Of a stretch of DNA of 64,000 bases, positions 1-9,102 are shown one piece after another. Source of the DNA: Hyphomicrobium sp. CS1BSMeth3 (GTDB lineage: Bacteria; Pseudomonadota; Alphaproteobacteria; Rhizobiales; Hyphomicrobiaceae); the NCBI RefSeq assembly GCF_900117415.1, contig NZ_FPEI01000004.1, positions 248,001 to 312,000 on the forward strand. The letters are read 5' to 3'. The notes under the pieces are model-generated. The model saw only the letters and a program-made list of their open reading frames with translations, ran no database searches and was not told where the DNA came from. The position numbers and the translations under genes were made by a program. Each line of letters starts with the position of its first letter. The stretch's first letter is position 1.

Positions 1-372
1 GCCTTCCAGATGGAGCGCGGCGGCCAGTGGATGAAGGGCAAGTGCGCCGAGACGTTCGGCCCGCTCGGCCCTTGGCTCGTCACGGCCGACGAGGTCAAGG
101 ACGTGAACAACCTCACCATGTCGCTCGATCTCAACGGCAAGCGCGCGCAGTCCGGCTCCACGAATACGATGATCTTCAAGTGCGACTTCATCCTGCACTA
201 TCTCTCGCAGTTCATGGTGCTCGAGCCGGGTGACGTCGTGACCACGGGCACGCCGCCGGGCGTCGGCCTCGGCATGAAGCCACCGACCTTCCTCAAGGCC
301 GGCGACGTGATGAAGCTCACGATCGAGGGTCTCGGCACGCAGCAGCAGAAGGTCGTGCCCTTCAAGCTCTAA
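1..372 (+). CDS. Fumarylacetoacetate hydrolase (FAH) family protein, C-terminal part
   Basis: The reading frame is open from the first base of the window, so the gene begins upstream and only the last 123 codons are seen. The residues match the C-terminal core of the FAH superfamily (fumarylacetoacetase, HHDD isomerase, ureidoglycolate lyase): GPLGPW near the start, NLTMSLDLNG, then a GDVVTTGTPPGVG turn that is the family hallmark. These enzymes are soluble, metal-dependent C-C hydrolases or isomerases of catabolic pathways. The metal-ligand acidic residues lie in the missing N-terminal part. The following zinc dehydrogenase and enolase-superfamily gene suggest a small sugar-acid or aromatic-acid catabolic operon. 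The substrate cannot be told from this fragment. Confidence 0.9.
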   Translation, partial: AFQMERGGQWMKGKCAETFGPLGPWLVTADEVKDVNNLTMSLDLNGKRAQSGSTNTMIFKCDFILHYLSQFMVLEPGDVVTTGTPPGVGLGMKPPTFLKAGDVMKLTIEGLGTQQQKVVPFKL

Positions 373-445
373 AAAGCTCTACTGCGCCGGCGCGCCCGCA
401 ATTCGAAAACAAGAGGCGTGCCGGCTTGCCCCGGGAGGCACGCCC

Positions 446-1435
446 ATGAAAGCGCTGGTCTATACCGGTCCGAAGACGCTGGTCTTCCGGGATGAGCCCG
501 ATCCGCAGGCCAATGAGGACGTCGTCGTGAAGGTCGACGTCTGCGGCATCTGCGGCTCGGACATGCACGCCTATCTCGGCCACGACGAGCGCCGCCCACC
601 ACCGCAGATCCTCGGCCACGAGGCGGCAGGCGTCGCAACCTCGGGCGCCTACAAAGGCAGACGCGTCGCGCTCAATCCACTGGTGACGTGCGGCACGTGC
701 GATGCCTGCCGGGGTGGCCGGCCCCATGTCTGCCGCTCGCGCCAGATCATGTCCATGATGCCGCGCGCAGGCGCCTTCGCCGAGTTGGTCCGCGCGCCTG
801 AGCAGAACCTCGTTCCCATTCCCGAAGGCCTCGCGACCGACATCGCAGCCCTCACCGAGCCGCTCGCGGTCGGCTATCACGCCGTCAATCTCGGCGAGCG
901 GGCGCTTCACATGCCGCTTGCCGCCGCGCGCGTTGCCGTCATCGGCGGCGGTGCCATCGGCCTCTGCGTCGCTCAGGTGCTCGAATCCCGCGGTGCGCGC
1001 AACATCCTCATTGCCGAGACGAGCGCCATCCGCCGCGTGCGCCTCGAGAGCAAGGGCCGCTTCGGCGCGTACGACCCCGCTAGTACTCCACCGGCAGCGG
1101 CTTCCATGGATCTCGTGCTCGATGCCTATGGCGGCACGGCCTCGCGCAGCGAAGCCTGCCGTCTCGTCGCACCGGGCGGCGCGATCGTCCACATCGGCCT
1201 CGGCTCGGCCGAGGGCGGCATCGACGTGCGCAAGCTCACGCTGCAGGAAGTGACCTTCATCGGCTCGTACTGCTACACGCCCGTCGAGTTCCGCGAGACG
1301 CTCGCAGGCCTCGCCGCGGGCATCTTCGGCCCCATTGATTGGACAGAGGCGCGGCCCCTCTCCGAAGGTGGCACCGCCTTCGCCGAACTCGCTGCCGGCA
1401 AAGTCGCCTCGGCCAAGATCCTCCTCAAGATGTGA
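446..1435 (+). CDS. Zinc-dependent alcohol/polyol dehydrogenase (MDR family)
   Basis: A 329-residue medium-chain dehydrogenase/reductase. The catalytic zinc ligands are visible in CGICGSD (Cys36) and GHE (His58/Glu59). The structural-zinc loop carries four cysteines, 82, 85, 88 and 96. The Rossmann dinucleotide-binding glycine motif VIGGGAIG lies near residue 160. The arrangement resembles sorbitol, galactitol-phosphate and threonine dehydrogenases, which oxidise a secondary alcohol with NAD. The protein is a little shorter than the usual 340-350 residues. It starts about 75 bp after the FAH gene and ends 14 bp before the enolase-superfamily gene, so the three are probably co-transcribed for catabolism of a sugar, sugar acid or hydroxy acid. 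The exact substrate is not predictable. Confidence 0.88.
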   Translation: MKALVYTGPKTLVFRDEPDPQANEDVVVKVDVCGICGSDMHAYLGHDERRPPPQILGHEAAGVATSGAYKGRRVALNPLVTCGTCDACRGGRPHVCRSRQIMSMMPRAGAFAELVRAPEQNLVPIPEGLATDIAALTEPLAVGYHAVNLGERALHMPLAAARVAVIGGGAIGLCVAQVLESRGARNILIAETSAIRRVRLESKGRFGAYDPASTPPAAASMDLVLDAYGGTASRSEACRLVAPGGAIVHIGLGSAEGGIDVRKLTLQEVTFIGSYCYTPVEFRETLAGLAAGIFGPIDWTEARPLSEGGTAFAELAAGKVASAKILLKM

Positions 1436-1449
1436 GAGAGCGCGCACGC

Positions 1450-2565
1450 ATGACCGACACGACCATCACCGCCCTGAAGACCACGCTGCTCAGCGTACCC
1501 TGGCGCGACGGCCCACCCGCAGCCGGCATCGTCGATCCGACGCCGCGCCAGTTCGTGGTGGTCGAGATCGCGACGAAGGGCGGTCTCACCGGCCTGGGCT
1601 ATCTGCACATTCTCGGCGACGGCTCCGCGACCATCGCAGCCTGTCTCGAGGAGATGATCGCACCGAGGATCCTCGGCCGTGACGCAACCGAGGTCGAGGG
1701 CATCTGGCAGTCGCTCTGGAAGAGCACGTACCGCGTCGGGCGTGCGGGCGTTGCGATCTTCGCCATGTCGGCCGTGGACATCGCGCTCTGGGATATCGTC
1801 GGCAAGCGTGCCGGCCTGCCGCTGCATCGGCTCTGGGGCAACGCACGCGCGTCGGTTCCCGCGTACGGCTCCGGCTGCTGGCGCGGGCTCGGCCGCGACG
1901 GCATGATCGATCGCGCGAAGTACTTCGTCGGCATGGGCATGAAGGCCATCAAGATGCAGGTTGCGCATCTCCGCCCCTGGCGCGAGGACGTGCGCAATGT
2001 CCACGCCATGCGCGAAGCGCTCGGCCCCGGCATCGAGATCATGATCGACGTCAATATGGGTTGGACGGCCGACACCGCCATCCAGGCGGGCCATCACATC
2101 GACGAGGCCGATCCCTATTGGCTCGAAGAGCCCGTCGTGTGCGAGGACTTTTCCGGCTACCAGCGAGTTGCAGCCGCACTGAAGACGCGTGTCGTCGGCG
2201 GCGAGAGCCACTTCACGCGCTATGACCTGCGCCCGTTCTTCACGACGCCCTCGTCACCCATTCTCCAGCCCGATCCCATGCGCGGCGGCCTCACCGAGCT
2301 CCGCAAGATCGCGGCCATTGCCGACACGTGGGGCATCCAGATCGCACCGCACCTCTTCCATGAGTTGACCGTGCACGTGATGGCGTCGATCCCGAATGCC
2401 AACTACCTCGAGTACATGGATTGGAACGACGATCTCTGGGTGAGCCCCGCCATACCCAGGGACGGCGTGCTCAAGCCGGGCGAGGCGCCGGGCCACGGCG
2501 TCGCCTTCAAACCGGAAGTCCTGAAGGACCACCGCGTTGGCGGGAATGAAGTTAAGGCCCGCTGA
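1450..2565 (+). CDS. Mandelate racemase/muconate lactonizing enzyme family protein (enolase superfamily)
   Basis: A 371-residue enolase-superfamily enzyme; the start is the ATG followed by TDTTITAL, since the upstream extension overlaps the dehydrogenase and is not conserved-looking. The metal ligands are visible as Asp200 (IMIDVN), Glu226 (YWLEEP) and Glu252 (GGESH). His301 (APHLFHE) fits the general-base His. At the usual K-x-K position the sequence reads KAIKMQ, so the second lysine appears to be replaced by glutamine, which would favour dehydration over racemisation. Such enzymes abstract the proton alpha to a carboxylate, typically as sugar-acid dehydratases. Co-location with an FAH hydrolase and a polyol dehydrogenase supports a sugar-acid pathway. 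The substrate is inferred only at class level. Confidence 0.88.
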   Translation: MTDTTITALKTTLLSVPWRDGPPAAGIVDPTPRQFVVVEIATKGGLTGLGYLHILGDGSATIAACLEEMIAPRILGRDATEVEGIWQSLWKSTYRVGRAGVAIFAMSAVDIALWDIVGKRAGLPLHRLWGNARASVPAYGSGCWRGLGRDGMIDRAKYFVGMGMKAIKMQVAHLRPWREDVRNVHAMREALGPGIEIMIDVNMGWTADTAIQAGHHIDEADPYWLEEPVVCEDFSGYQRVAAALKTRVVGGESHFTRYDLRPFFTTPSSPILQPDPMRGGLTELRKIAAIADTWGIQIAPHLFHELTVHVMASIPNANYLEYMDWNDDLWVSPAIPRDGVLKPGEAPGHGVAFKPEVLKDHRVGGNEVKAR

Positions 2566-2680
2566 TCGTCCTCGGTGGGCAGCAGCGGGCTATTCCAAGC
2601 CGGCCGTTTGCCTTTCCTTCACCAATTGGTGGCTAACTCGGCAAGAATTGCTCCACCCCGCTCGCCGAGGATGGCCCCTG

Positions 2681-3157
2681 ATGACTGCCAAAGCCGTCAC
2701 CCGTATTGCTCTTGCCGGATTGGCGCTTGCCGCGCTGGCCCCGACCGCCGTCGCCGGCGATCTCGTCGTCAAGTACGACCAGTCGCAGCTCCTGCGGATC
2801 CCGCGCCCGGTTGCCTCGATCATCATCGGCAATCCGAGCATCGCCGACGTGACCGTGCAGACCCCGAACCTGCTGGTCGTGACCGGCAAGACGTTCGGCA
2901 TCACGAACGTGATCGCCCTCGACTCAGACCGCAACGTCATCCAGGACCAGCGCGTCGTCGTGGTGCGCGACGGCACGAGCCAGGTCAGCCTCTATCGCGG
3001 CCTGAAGCGTGAGACGTACAATTGCGCGCCGCAGTGCAATCCGAGCCTGATGGCCGGCGACGATCCGAAGTTCTTCGGCGAGGTCCGGGCCGGCTTCCAG
3101 GGCAAGACCCAGTTCTCCGACAAGGCAGCGGACGACACGGGCGGCTCCAGCAACTGA
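2681..3157 (+). CDS. Pilus assembly/secretin N-terminal domain protein (T2SS-T3SS_pil_N type)
   Basis: A 158-residue exported protein. The chosen ATG gives MTAKAVTRIA followed by a hydrophobic stretch ending in AVAGD, a plausible signal peptide; the longer upstream ORF lacks one. The mature part contains GNPSIADVTVQTPN and LLVVTGKTFGITNVIALD, which match the N-terminal domain of Flp-pilus secretins (CpaC/RcpA). The secretin pore domain is absent, so this is a stand-alone N domain, as in several periplasmic proteins of Hyphomicrobiales. The C-terminus has two cysteines (NCAPQCNPSL) and a polar tail. No other pilus gene is nearby. A periplasmic location is likely and the role is unknown. Confidence 0.8.
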   Translation: MTAKAVTRIALAGLALAALAPTAVAGDLVVKYDQSQLLRIPRPVASIIIGNPSIADVTVQTPNLLVVTGKTFGITNVIALDSDRNVIQDQRVVVVRDGTSQVSLYRGLKRETYNCAPQCNPSLMAGDDPKFFGEVRAGFQGKTQFSDKAADDTGGSSN

Positions 3158-3161
3158 GCCG

Positions 3162-3470
3162 CTACCCCTTCTTGATCTCGACTTCGATGAACGCGACGTC
3201 GTGGCTCGTGGGGTTGATCACATTGTGCTCGACGCCTTCGCCGCGGTAGTACGGCACGCCGTTGGTCAGCGGCACGACGCGCTCGGTCCCGCCCGGCTCC
3301 TCGAGCTTGAGCGCCCCGTCCGTCACCGGCAGCACCACATAGTCATGGCCATGGCGGTGCCAGCCCGTCTCGGCGCCAGGGGCAAAATCCCACCGCGTCG
3401 TGATCACGCGCTCGTTGTCGATGAGCACCGTCGGGACGGCCTTGGGGCGGCTTGAGGTCATTCTCTTCAC
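3162..3470 (-). CDS. Cupin domain-containing protein
   Basis: A 102-residue single-domain cupin; MTSSRPK at 3461 is an alternative start. Cupin motif 1 is visible as ETGWHRHGHDYVVLP (His-x-His metal ligands) and motif 2 as GVEHNVINPTSHD, so a metal-binding beta-barrel is expected. It converges on the pilus-domain gene with only a few bases between the stops, and it is divergent from the NIPSNAP gene. Small cupins of this type are often metal-dependent sensors or lyases; nothing here points to a substrate. Confidence 0.82.
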   Translation of the reverse strand: MKRMTSSRPKAVPTVLIDNERVITTRWDFAPGAETGWHRHGHDYVVLPVTDGALKLEEPGGTERVVPLTNGVPYYRGEGVEHNVINPTSHDVAFIEVEIKKG

Positions 3471-3619
3471 TCCAAAACGTAGCTGGTCGAGGCCGACTTT
3501 AGGCCGCTCGCGCCCCTCGCCGCAACGTGCCCATCTGCAGCATACCCGGCCCGCCTTCCATAGCGCCCTGCTTCCCTCTAGGCTATGCGCGCATACCCCT
3601 CGAGCGCGCGAGAGCCCTC

Positions 3620-3946
3620 ATGATCTTCGATCACCGCACCTACACCTTGAAAGCCGGCATGGTCCGTGCCCATCTGGCCCAGTATGAGCAGTACGGCCTC
3701 AAGCCGCAGACCCGCCATCTCGGCCAGCCCGTGCTCTATGCGACCACCGAGGTCGGCGACGTGAACTCCTACGTGCACGTGTGGGTCTACAAGGATCTGG
3801 CCGATCGCACGGCGCGCCGCGCCGCGCTCTGGGCCGACCCCGAGTGGCTCGACTACGTGAAGCGCTCTCAGGAGCTCGGCGCGCTGCTCAAGCAGGAGAA
3901 CAAGATCCTGGTGGCGGCGCCCTTCTTCAAGCTGCCGGGATCCTGA
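3620..3946 (+). CDS. NIPSNAP family protein
   Basis: A 108-residue protein beginning MIFDHRTYTLKAG, the typical opening of NIPSNAP-family dimeric ferredoxin-like alpha/beta barrels. It continues with VHVWVYKDLADRTARRAALWADPEW, the family's second strand-helix unit. The length fits a single NIPSNAP domain. The start is the ATG directly before this motif; upstream codons belong to the leader. It ends about 40 bp before the deacetylase start and may be co-transcribed with it. The function of bacterial NIPSNAP proteins is generally unknown. Confidence 0.85.
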   Translation: MIFDHRTYTLKAGMVRAHLAQYEQYGLKPQTRHLGQPVLYATTEVGDVNSYVHVWVYKDLADRTARRAALWADPEWLDYVKRSQELGALLKQENKILVAAPFFKLPGS

Positions 3947-3984
3947 AACCGAGGCCCCTACTTCCAAGCGAGACCATCGCCGAC

Positions 3985-4935
3985 ATGACCACGCTGCTGC
4001 TGACACATCCGGTTTTCCTCGAGCACGACACGGGCCCCGGCCATCCCGAGCGCCCTGACCGGATGCGCGCCATCGACAAAGTGCTCGCGCACGACATCTT
4101 CCAGACGCTGAAGCGCGAGGAGGCGCCGCTGCGCGACGATGTCGAGGAATGGATCGCGCTGGCGCACCCCCAGAGCTACATCGACGCCATCAAGCAGCTT
4201 CGCCCCGCGCCCGGTGAAGGTCCCGTCCATCTCGACGGCGACACACTCCTTTCGTCGGGCTCGTGGGAAGCCGCGCTCCGGGCCGTCGGTGCCGGATTGC
4301 ACGCCGTGGATGCCGTGCTCGACAAGTCTTCCGGCGTCGCCAACGCCTTCTGCCAGGTGCGCCCTTGCGGCCATCATGCCGAGACGGCACGCGCCATGGG
4401 CTTCTGCATCTTCAACAACATCGCCATCGCCGGCATGTACGCCCGCAGGAAGCACGGTGCCGAGCGCATCGCGGTCGTCGACTTCGACGTCCATCATGGC
4501 AATGGCACGCAGGACATCTTCTGGAGCGACAAGGATCTTTTCTTCGCCTCGACGCACCAGATGCCGCTCTATCCCGGCACCGGCGCACTCGCCGAGACCG
4601 GCGTCGGCAACATCTTCAATGCCCCGCTCCGGCCGGGCGATGGCGGCGAGCCATTCCGCGAGGCGATGGAATCGCGCATATTGCCGGCCTTGCGGAACTT
4701 CGGCCCGGACCTCGTGCTGATTTCCGCGGGTTTCGATGCCCATCGCGACGACCCGCTGGCAAACCTGCAGCTCGTCGAGAGCGATTTTGCCTGGGCGACC
4801 GGGGCTCTCGCCGAAGTGGCTCGCCGCCAGGCCGGGGGCCGCCTCGTCTCGATGCTCGAGGGGGGCTACAATCTGACCGGCCTCGCGCGCTCGGTCGCGG
4901 TTCACGTCAAGGGTCTGATGGACGCTGGCTCGTAG
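3985..4935 (+). CDS. Histone deacetylase-like amidohydrolase (class II HDAC/acetoin utilization type)
   Basis: A 316-residue zinc deacetylase. Visible family motifs in order: [18 protein letters not shown] (tandem catalytic histidines), [12 protein letters not shown] (Asp/His zinc ligands), [12 protein letters not shown] (third zinc ligand Asp) and EGGYN near the C-terminus. These enzymes remove acyl groups from lysine or polyamines. The start codon was placed at [11 protein letters not shown], since the longer ORF reads back through the NIPSNAP gene. In many Hyphomicrobiales this gene precedes xseB and dxs, as here, with 26 bp separating it from xseB. Confidence 0.93.
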   Translation: MTTLLLTHPVFLEHDTGPGHPERPDRMRAIDKVLAHDIFQTLKREEAPLRDDVEEWIALAHPQSYIDAIKQLRPAPGEGPVHLDGDTLLSSGSWEAALRAVGAGLHAVDAVLDKSSGVANAFCQVRPCGHHAETARAMGFCIFNNIAIAGMYARRKHGAERIAVVDFDVHHGNGTQDIFWSDKDLFFASTHQMPLYPGTGALAETGVGNIFNAPLRPGDGGEPFREAMESRILPALRNFGPDLVLISAGFDAHRDDPLANLQLVESDFAWATGALAEVARRQAGGRLVSMLEGGYNLTGLARSVAVHVKGLMDAGS

Positions 4936-4961
4936 CGTTCCAGCCCCGGGAGACCAACAAG

Positions 4962-5234
4962 ATGCAGACGGCCAAGCCGCAAGCGCGGCACACCGACATT
5001 CGCGAGATGACGTTCGAGCGCGCGCTCAAGGAGCTCGAGGCCATCGTCGGCCGCCTCGAGCGGGGCGACGTGGAGCTCGAGGAATCGATCAACATCTACG
5101 AGCGCGGCGAGGCACTCAAAGAGCATTGCGATCGCCTCCTCAAGCAAGCCGAGGCCAAGGTCGAGAAGCTCACCTTCGCTGGCGACGGCACGCCCAAGGG
5201 CACAACGCCCCTCGATCCCGACAAGGACACCTGA
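4962..5234 (+). CDS. xseB: Exodeoxyribonuclease VII small subunit
   Basis: A 90-residue XseB homologue. The core reads [36 protein letters not shown], the characteristic two-helix coiled-coil hairpin of the small subunit, followed by [15 protein letters not shown]. Multiple copies bind the XseA large subunit to form a single-strand-specific nuclease in the cytoplasm. The start is the ATG 26 bp after the deacetylase stop. The large subunit is not in the window. The usual neighbour dxs follows after an interruption of about 870 bp that holds a small secreted-protein gene. Confidence 0.95.
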   Translation: MQTAKPQARHTDIREMTFERALKELEAIVGRLERGDVELEESINIYERGEALKEHCDRLLKQAEAKVEKLTFAGDGTPKGTTPLDPDKDT

Positions 5235-5593
5235 GGCTCACGCGGCAACGCCACGTCGGCCGTGCCCTTACGGCCCTCGCTGGGCCGACCCCGACAGCAA
5301 TAATTATTTGGTGCGGACCGGACACACCGTCCGCGCGCTGAGCGTCGTGCGCGCAATCCTCGGGCAGGCTGCCAAGAAATTTCGCGGCAAATGCCTGGGG
5401 ATAGGTCTGCGGCAGGTACTTGCTCGCGCTGAATCACGAGAAAATGAGCACGCTGCGCTGCAACTGGCGGCATCATCTCGCCGCTACTGGCAGCATGGTC
5501 TTGTCCCCCGGGCAAGACGCACGAGGGAACTTATCGAGAAAAGCGGACGCTATTGGGAGGGAGCACGGTGAAAAAATAACCCGAGAGGTCACC
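5235..5593. other. 359-bp gap without a convincing gene
   Basis: No ORF here has a credible domain or start. The stretch has an AT-rich patch (CAATAATTATTTGG) near 5300 and a small hairpin with arms GCGGAC and GTCCGC at about 5313-5334. It separates xseB from the small secreted protein and probably holds that gene's promoter. Confidence 0.4.
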
Positions 5594-5887
5594 ATGCGAC
5601 TCGGACTTGGACTAGCAGTTCTCCCGGTTCTGATGATCCCCGCGCCTGCGAGCGCACATGACTGGTATCCGATCGAATGCTGCAGTGGCATCGATTGCGC
5701 GCCGGTCGATCAAGCTGAGTTCCGCGAGGGTGACACGCTGGTAGTCACCACTAAGCACGGCACGGGCATCGTGCCCTCCTCGATGACGAGACGCGAGTCC
5801 AAGGACAACAAGATGCACGTCTGCATGCGCAAGAGCTGGGACGGCCAGATGCGCGTGATCTGCGTATTTCTCCCCCCGCCGAGCTGA
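5594..5887 (+). CDS. Small secreted cysteine-rich protein of unknown function
   Basis: A 97-residue protein with a signal peptide: MRLGLGLAVLPVLMIPAPAS, cleavage probably before AHDWYP. The mature part has Cys-Cys (IECCSG), another Cys at DCAP and two near the C-terminus (HVCMRK, RVICVF), so disulfides or metal binding in the periplasm are possible. The start is the ATG after a GAGAGG ribosome-binding site. It appears inserted between xseB and dxs, which are usually adjacent. I recall similar small proteins in Hyphomicrobiales but no defined function. Confidence 0.75.
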   Translation: MRLGLGLAVLPVLMIPAPASAHDWYPIECCSGIDCAPVDQAEFREGDTLVVTTKHGTGIVPSSMTRRESKDNKMHVCMRKSWDGQMRVICVFLPPPS

Positions 5888-6102
5888 ACAGGCAGACCTT
5901 TTCCTGCTCGGATCGCCCGGCGGAACCCCGTCTTCGGCGCCCGGCGGCCGTATTGCGCCGTCAATTGCGACCTTTGGCGCCTTCGCATGGGCTTACTGCT
6001 GGCTTAGGATCGTCTTTTGTTCGTGTATTGTCCGCACCTTCTGCTACGTTCTGTGGCGTGATAACGAGGCGCCCAGGCCCTAGATCCTGAGCGGGGAATT
6101 TA

Positions 6103-8031
6103 ATGTCCGAAACGCCAAGCAAGACACCCCTTCTGGACCAGGTCCACACCCCCGACGAGCTGCGTCGCTTGCCGGAGAAAGACCTTCGACAACTGGCCGA
6201 TGAATTGCGCCACGAGACCATCGATGCGGTCTCGGTCACGGGCGGCCACCTCGGCGCCGGCCTCGGCGTGGTCGAGCTGACCGTCGCCCTCCACTACATC
6301 TTCGATACGCCCCGCGACCGCCTCATCTGGGACGTCGGCCATCAGGCCTATCCGCACAAGATCCTCACCGGCCGTCGCGACCGCATCCGCACGCTCCGCC
6401 AGGGTGGCGGCCTCTCCGGTTTCACCAAGCGCGCCGAAAGTGAATACGACCCCTTCGGCGCCGCCCACTCCTCGACCTCGATCTCGGCCGGCCTCGGCAT
6501 GGCCGTCGCGCGTGACCTCGAAGGCGGCAACAACAACGTCGTCTGCGTGATCGGCGATGGCGCCATGAGCGCCGGCATGGCCTACGAGGCCATGAACAAT
6601 GCAGGCGGCCGCAACGAGCGCCTTATCGTCATCCTCAACGACAACGACATGTCGATCGCGCCACCCGTCGGCGCACTCTCGACCTACCTTGCGCGCATCA
6701 CCTCGAGCGGCACGTACCTGCATCTGCGCGAGGCCATGAAGCAGCTTGCGAAGCGGCTCCCCAAGCAGTGGGAGCTGCGCGCTGCTCGCGTCGAGGAATA
6801 CACGCGCACCTACTGGACCGGCGGCACCCTCTTCGAGGAGCTCGGCTTCTACTACGTCGGCCCGATCGACGGACACGACCTCAATGTGCTGCTTCCTGTT
6901 CTGAAGAACGTGCGCGAGGCCGACCACGGCCCCATCCTCGTCCATGTCGTGACGAAGAAGGGCAAGGGCTATCCGCCGGCCGAGGCCTCGGACGACAAGT
7001 ATCACGGCGTCAACAAGTTCAACGTCGTCACCGGCGCGCAAGTGAAGGTCAAGCCGAACGCGCCGAGCTACACCAAGGTCTTCGCGGACAGCCTCATTAC
7101 CGAGGCCCGCAAGGATCCGAAGATCGTCGCCGTCACGGCCGCAATGCCTTCGGGCACCGGCCTCGATCTTTTCGGCAAGGAGTTCCCCGAGCGCACGTTC
7201 GACGTCGGCATTGCCGAGCAGCACGGCGTGACCTTCGCTGCCGGCCTCGCGACCGAAGGCTACAAGCCCTTCTGCGCCATCTATTCGACCTTCCTCCAGC
7301 GCGCCTATGACCAGGTCGTGCACGACGTCGCGATCCAGCGGCTGCCCGTCCGCTTCGCGCTCGATCGCGCGGGCCTCGTCGGCGCTGACGGCCCGACGCA
7401 TGCCGGCGCCTTCGATCTGGCCTATCTCGGCTGCCTCCCGAACTTCGTGATCATGGCCGCCGCCGACGAAGCCGAGCTTCGCCACATGGTCGCGACCGCG
7501 GTCGCCATCGATGATCGCCCGAGCGCGTTCCGCTATCCGCGCGGCGAGGGCGTCGGCGTCGACCTTCCCGACGTCGGCGTGCCGCTCGAGATCGGCAAGG
7601 GCCGCATCGTCCGCGAGGGCTCGGCCGTTGCGATCCTTTCGCTCGGCACGCGCCTCGCCGAGAGCCTCAAGGCCGCCGATCAGCTCGCAGCCCTCGGTCT
7701 CTCGACCACGGTTGCGGATGCGCGCTTCGCGAAGCCCCTCGACGAGGATCTCGTGCGCCGTCTCGCGCGCAATCACGAGGTGCTGATCACGATCGAGGAA
7801 GGCTCTATCGGCGGCTTCGCCAGCCAGGTCCTGCAGTTCCTCGCAACCGCGGGGTTGCTCGACAGCGGCATCAAAGTGCGCCCGATGGTGCTGCCCGATA
7901 GCTTCATCGACCACGACAAGCCCGAGCGCATGTACGAGCAGGCGGGCCTCGGTGCCGCCGGCATCGTCGCGACCGTGCTCGGCGCTCTCGGCCGCCCGGT
8001 CCAGGCCAACGAGGCCGGCAACCGGGCTTGA
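6103..8031 (+). CDS. dxs: 1-deoxy-D-xylulose-5-phosphate synthase
   Basis: A 642-residue thiamine-diphosphate enzyme that joins pyruvate and glyceraldehyde-3-phosphate in the first step of the MEP isoprenoid pathway. Visible motifs: [19 protein letters not shown] near residue 47, [18 protein letters not shown], the ThDP/Mg site [16 protein letters not shown] around residue 150, and the pyrimidine-domain sequence [16 protein letters not shown] near residue 370 with the catalytic glutamate. The transketolase C-terminal domain is complete. The length is standard. It is the third member of the HDAC-xseB-dxs neighbourhood. Confidence 0.98.
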   Translation: MSETPSKTPLLDQVHTPDELRRLPEKDLRQLADELRHETIDAVSVTGGHLGAGLGVVELTVALHYIFDTPRDRLIWDVGHQAYPHKILTGRRDRIRTLRQGGGLSGFTKRAESEYDPFGAAHSSTSISAGLGMAVARDLEGGNNNVVCVIGDGAMSAGMAYEAMNNAGGRNERLIVILNDNDMSIAPPVGALSTYLARITSSGTYLHLREAMKQLAKRLPKQWELRAARVEEYTRTYWTGGTLFEELGFYYVGPIDGHDLNVLLPVLKNVREADHGPILVHVVTKKGKGYPPAEASDDKYHGVNKFNVVTGAQVKVKPNAPSYTKVFADSLITEARKDPKIVAVTAAMPSGTGLDLFGKEFPERTFDVGIAEQHGVTFAAGLATEGYKPFCAIYSTFLQRAYDQVVHDVAIQRLPVRFALDRAGLVGADGPTHAGAFDLAYLGCLPNFVIMAAADEAELRHMVATAVAIDDRPSAFRYPRGEGVGVDLPDVGVPLEIGKGRIVREGSAVAILSLGTRLAESLKAADQLAALGLSTTVADARFAKPLDEDLVRRLARNHEVLITIEEGSIGGFASQVLQFLATAGLLDSGIKVRPMVLPDSFIDHDKPERMYEQAGLGAAGIVATVLGALGRPVQANEAGNRA

Positions 8032-8306
8032 GGTCTCCCGCCGCTTTCAAAAGCTACTGAGAGTTGAGGCTGCGCAATCCGCACCGCGCGGGCCATGGTT
8101 TCCCGCGCCTTAAGCAAATCGATAAAATGCGCGCATCGTCATTGACCGATGGATCATATTAACTTCCGTAAAGCATGGCATTGAAAGCGTAATTCCGGCA
8201 AATTTGAAATATTCGGCGCCTCAGCGGAAATGCCGCGCCGGAGAGACGCATGGCGCGGGCATTTCATTGCCGCCAGGCGCATTCGCTTTTTCTGGAGCCA
8301 ACAGAG

Positions 8307-8561
8307 ATGTCCGCCGCCGTCATGGAAGAACAGCTTCTGGTCGCGCTCGGCACTGACGCGGATCTCAGCGCAGCCGGCTGCGCTGCCGAAGCCGCGAGCC
8401 CGGTCGGAATTATCGTGCGCCGCGGTGAGCACTATCGCGGCGCGTGGTCCTGGAAGCGCGGCGTCTATGCCTTTACGCCCGCCGGCTACAGCGAGGCGAC
8501 GCTCAACGCCGAGACGATCGACGAGGCGCTTCGCGTCACGCGCCAGATTGCGCTGAAGTAG
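8307..8561 (+). CDS. Small hypothetical protein
   Basis: An 84-residue protein with no recognised domain. The ATG at 8307 (MSAAVMEEQLL) was chosen because it follows TGGAG at suitable distance; an in-frame ATG at 8250 would add 19 residues of unlikely composition. The C-terminal half (GIIVRRGEHYRGAWSWKRGVYAFTPAGY, then a helix ending RVTRQIALK) looks like a real folded alpha/beta protein and codon use matches its neighbours. It is convergent with the DUF985 cupin gene, whose stop lies 13 bp away. Confidence 0.6.
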   Translation: MSAAVMEEQLLVALGTDADLSAAGCAAEAASPVGIIVRRGEHYRGAWSWKRGVYAFTPAGYSEATLNAETIDEALRVTRQIALK

Positions 8562-8574
8562 GCACGCAGGCGCT

Positions 8575-9006
8575 TCAATCTTGCGCACCGCGCGGCGCCC
8601 ACTCGGGCGGCGCCATCTCGAAACCGCTGAACTCGAAAGCCGGGCTGACGGTGCAGCCGATCAGCGTCCACGCGCCGAGGCTCACCGCGCTCTGCCACAC
8701 GCCCGCCGGCACCACCACCTGCGGCCGCGCGCCCGATGCGAGGTCATTGCCGAGTGTCGCAACCGCGACCTCTTCGCCGTCCCTCGACACCGATAGCTCG
8801 AGTGGCGCGCCTGCATACCAATGCCAGATCTCGGCGGCATCGACGCGGTGCCAGTGCGAGCGCTCACCCGTCTGCAGAAGAAAGTAGATCGCCGTTCCTG
8901 CTCCACGACTGCCATCCACGGTCGTGTGCCGCCACGTCTCGACGTAGTGACCACCCTCCGGGTGGGGCTTCATGCCGAGCGTCGCGATGATCTCCTCAGG
9001 TGTCAT
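8575..9006 (-). CDS. DUF985/cupin_5 family protein
   Basis: A 143-residue protein starting MTPEEIIATLGMKPHPEGGHYVETWR, the exact opening typical of the DUF985 cupin family. It then shows TAIYFLLQTGERSHWHRVDAAEIWHWYAGAPL with the cupin His motif and VVVPAGVWQSA. The family is a RmlC-like beta-barrel and its activity is not established. The start was set at MTPEE because the 32 residues upstream in the long ORF are low-complexity and unrelated to the family. Confidence 0.92.
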   Translation of the reverse strand: MTPEEIIATLGMKPHPEGGHYVETWRHTTVDGSRGAGTAIYFLLQTGERSHWHRVDAAEIWHWYAGAPLELSVSRDGEEVAVATLGNDLASGARPQVVVPAGVWQSAVSLGAWTLIGCTVSPAFEFSGFEMAPPEWAPRGAQD

Positions 9007-9102
9007 TTTTTTCTCCGCGGGCTGCTGGAAAGAGGCGCTCCACCCCCATCGTGGTGCCATGCCCGCGGGCTGCCATCTACCAACGTTACGCCCGCGGCGC
9101 AC

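Noticed and set aside
5308-5571. 87-codon ORF between xseB and the secreted protein gene
   Set aside because: Composition is Arg-rich without a hydrophobic core, there is no Shine-Dalgarno sequence, and it looks like GC-rich shadow coding.
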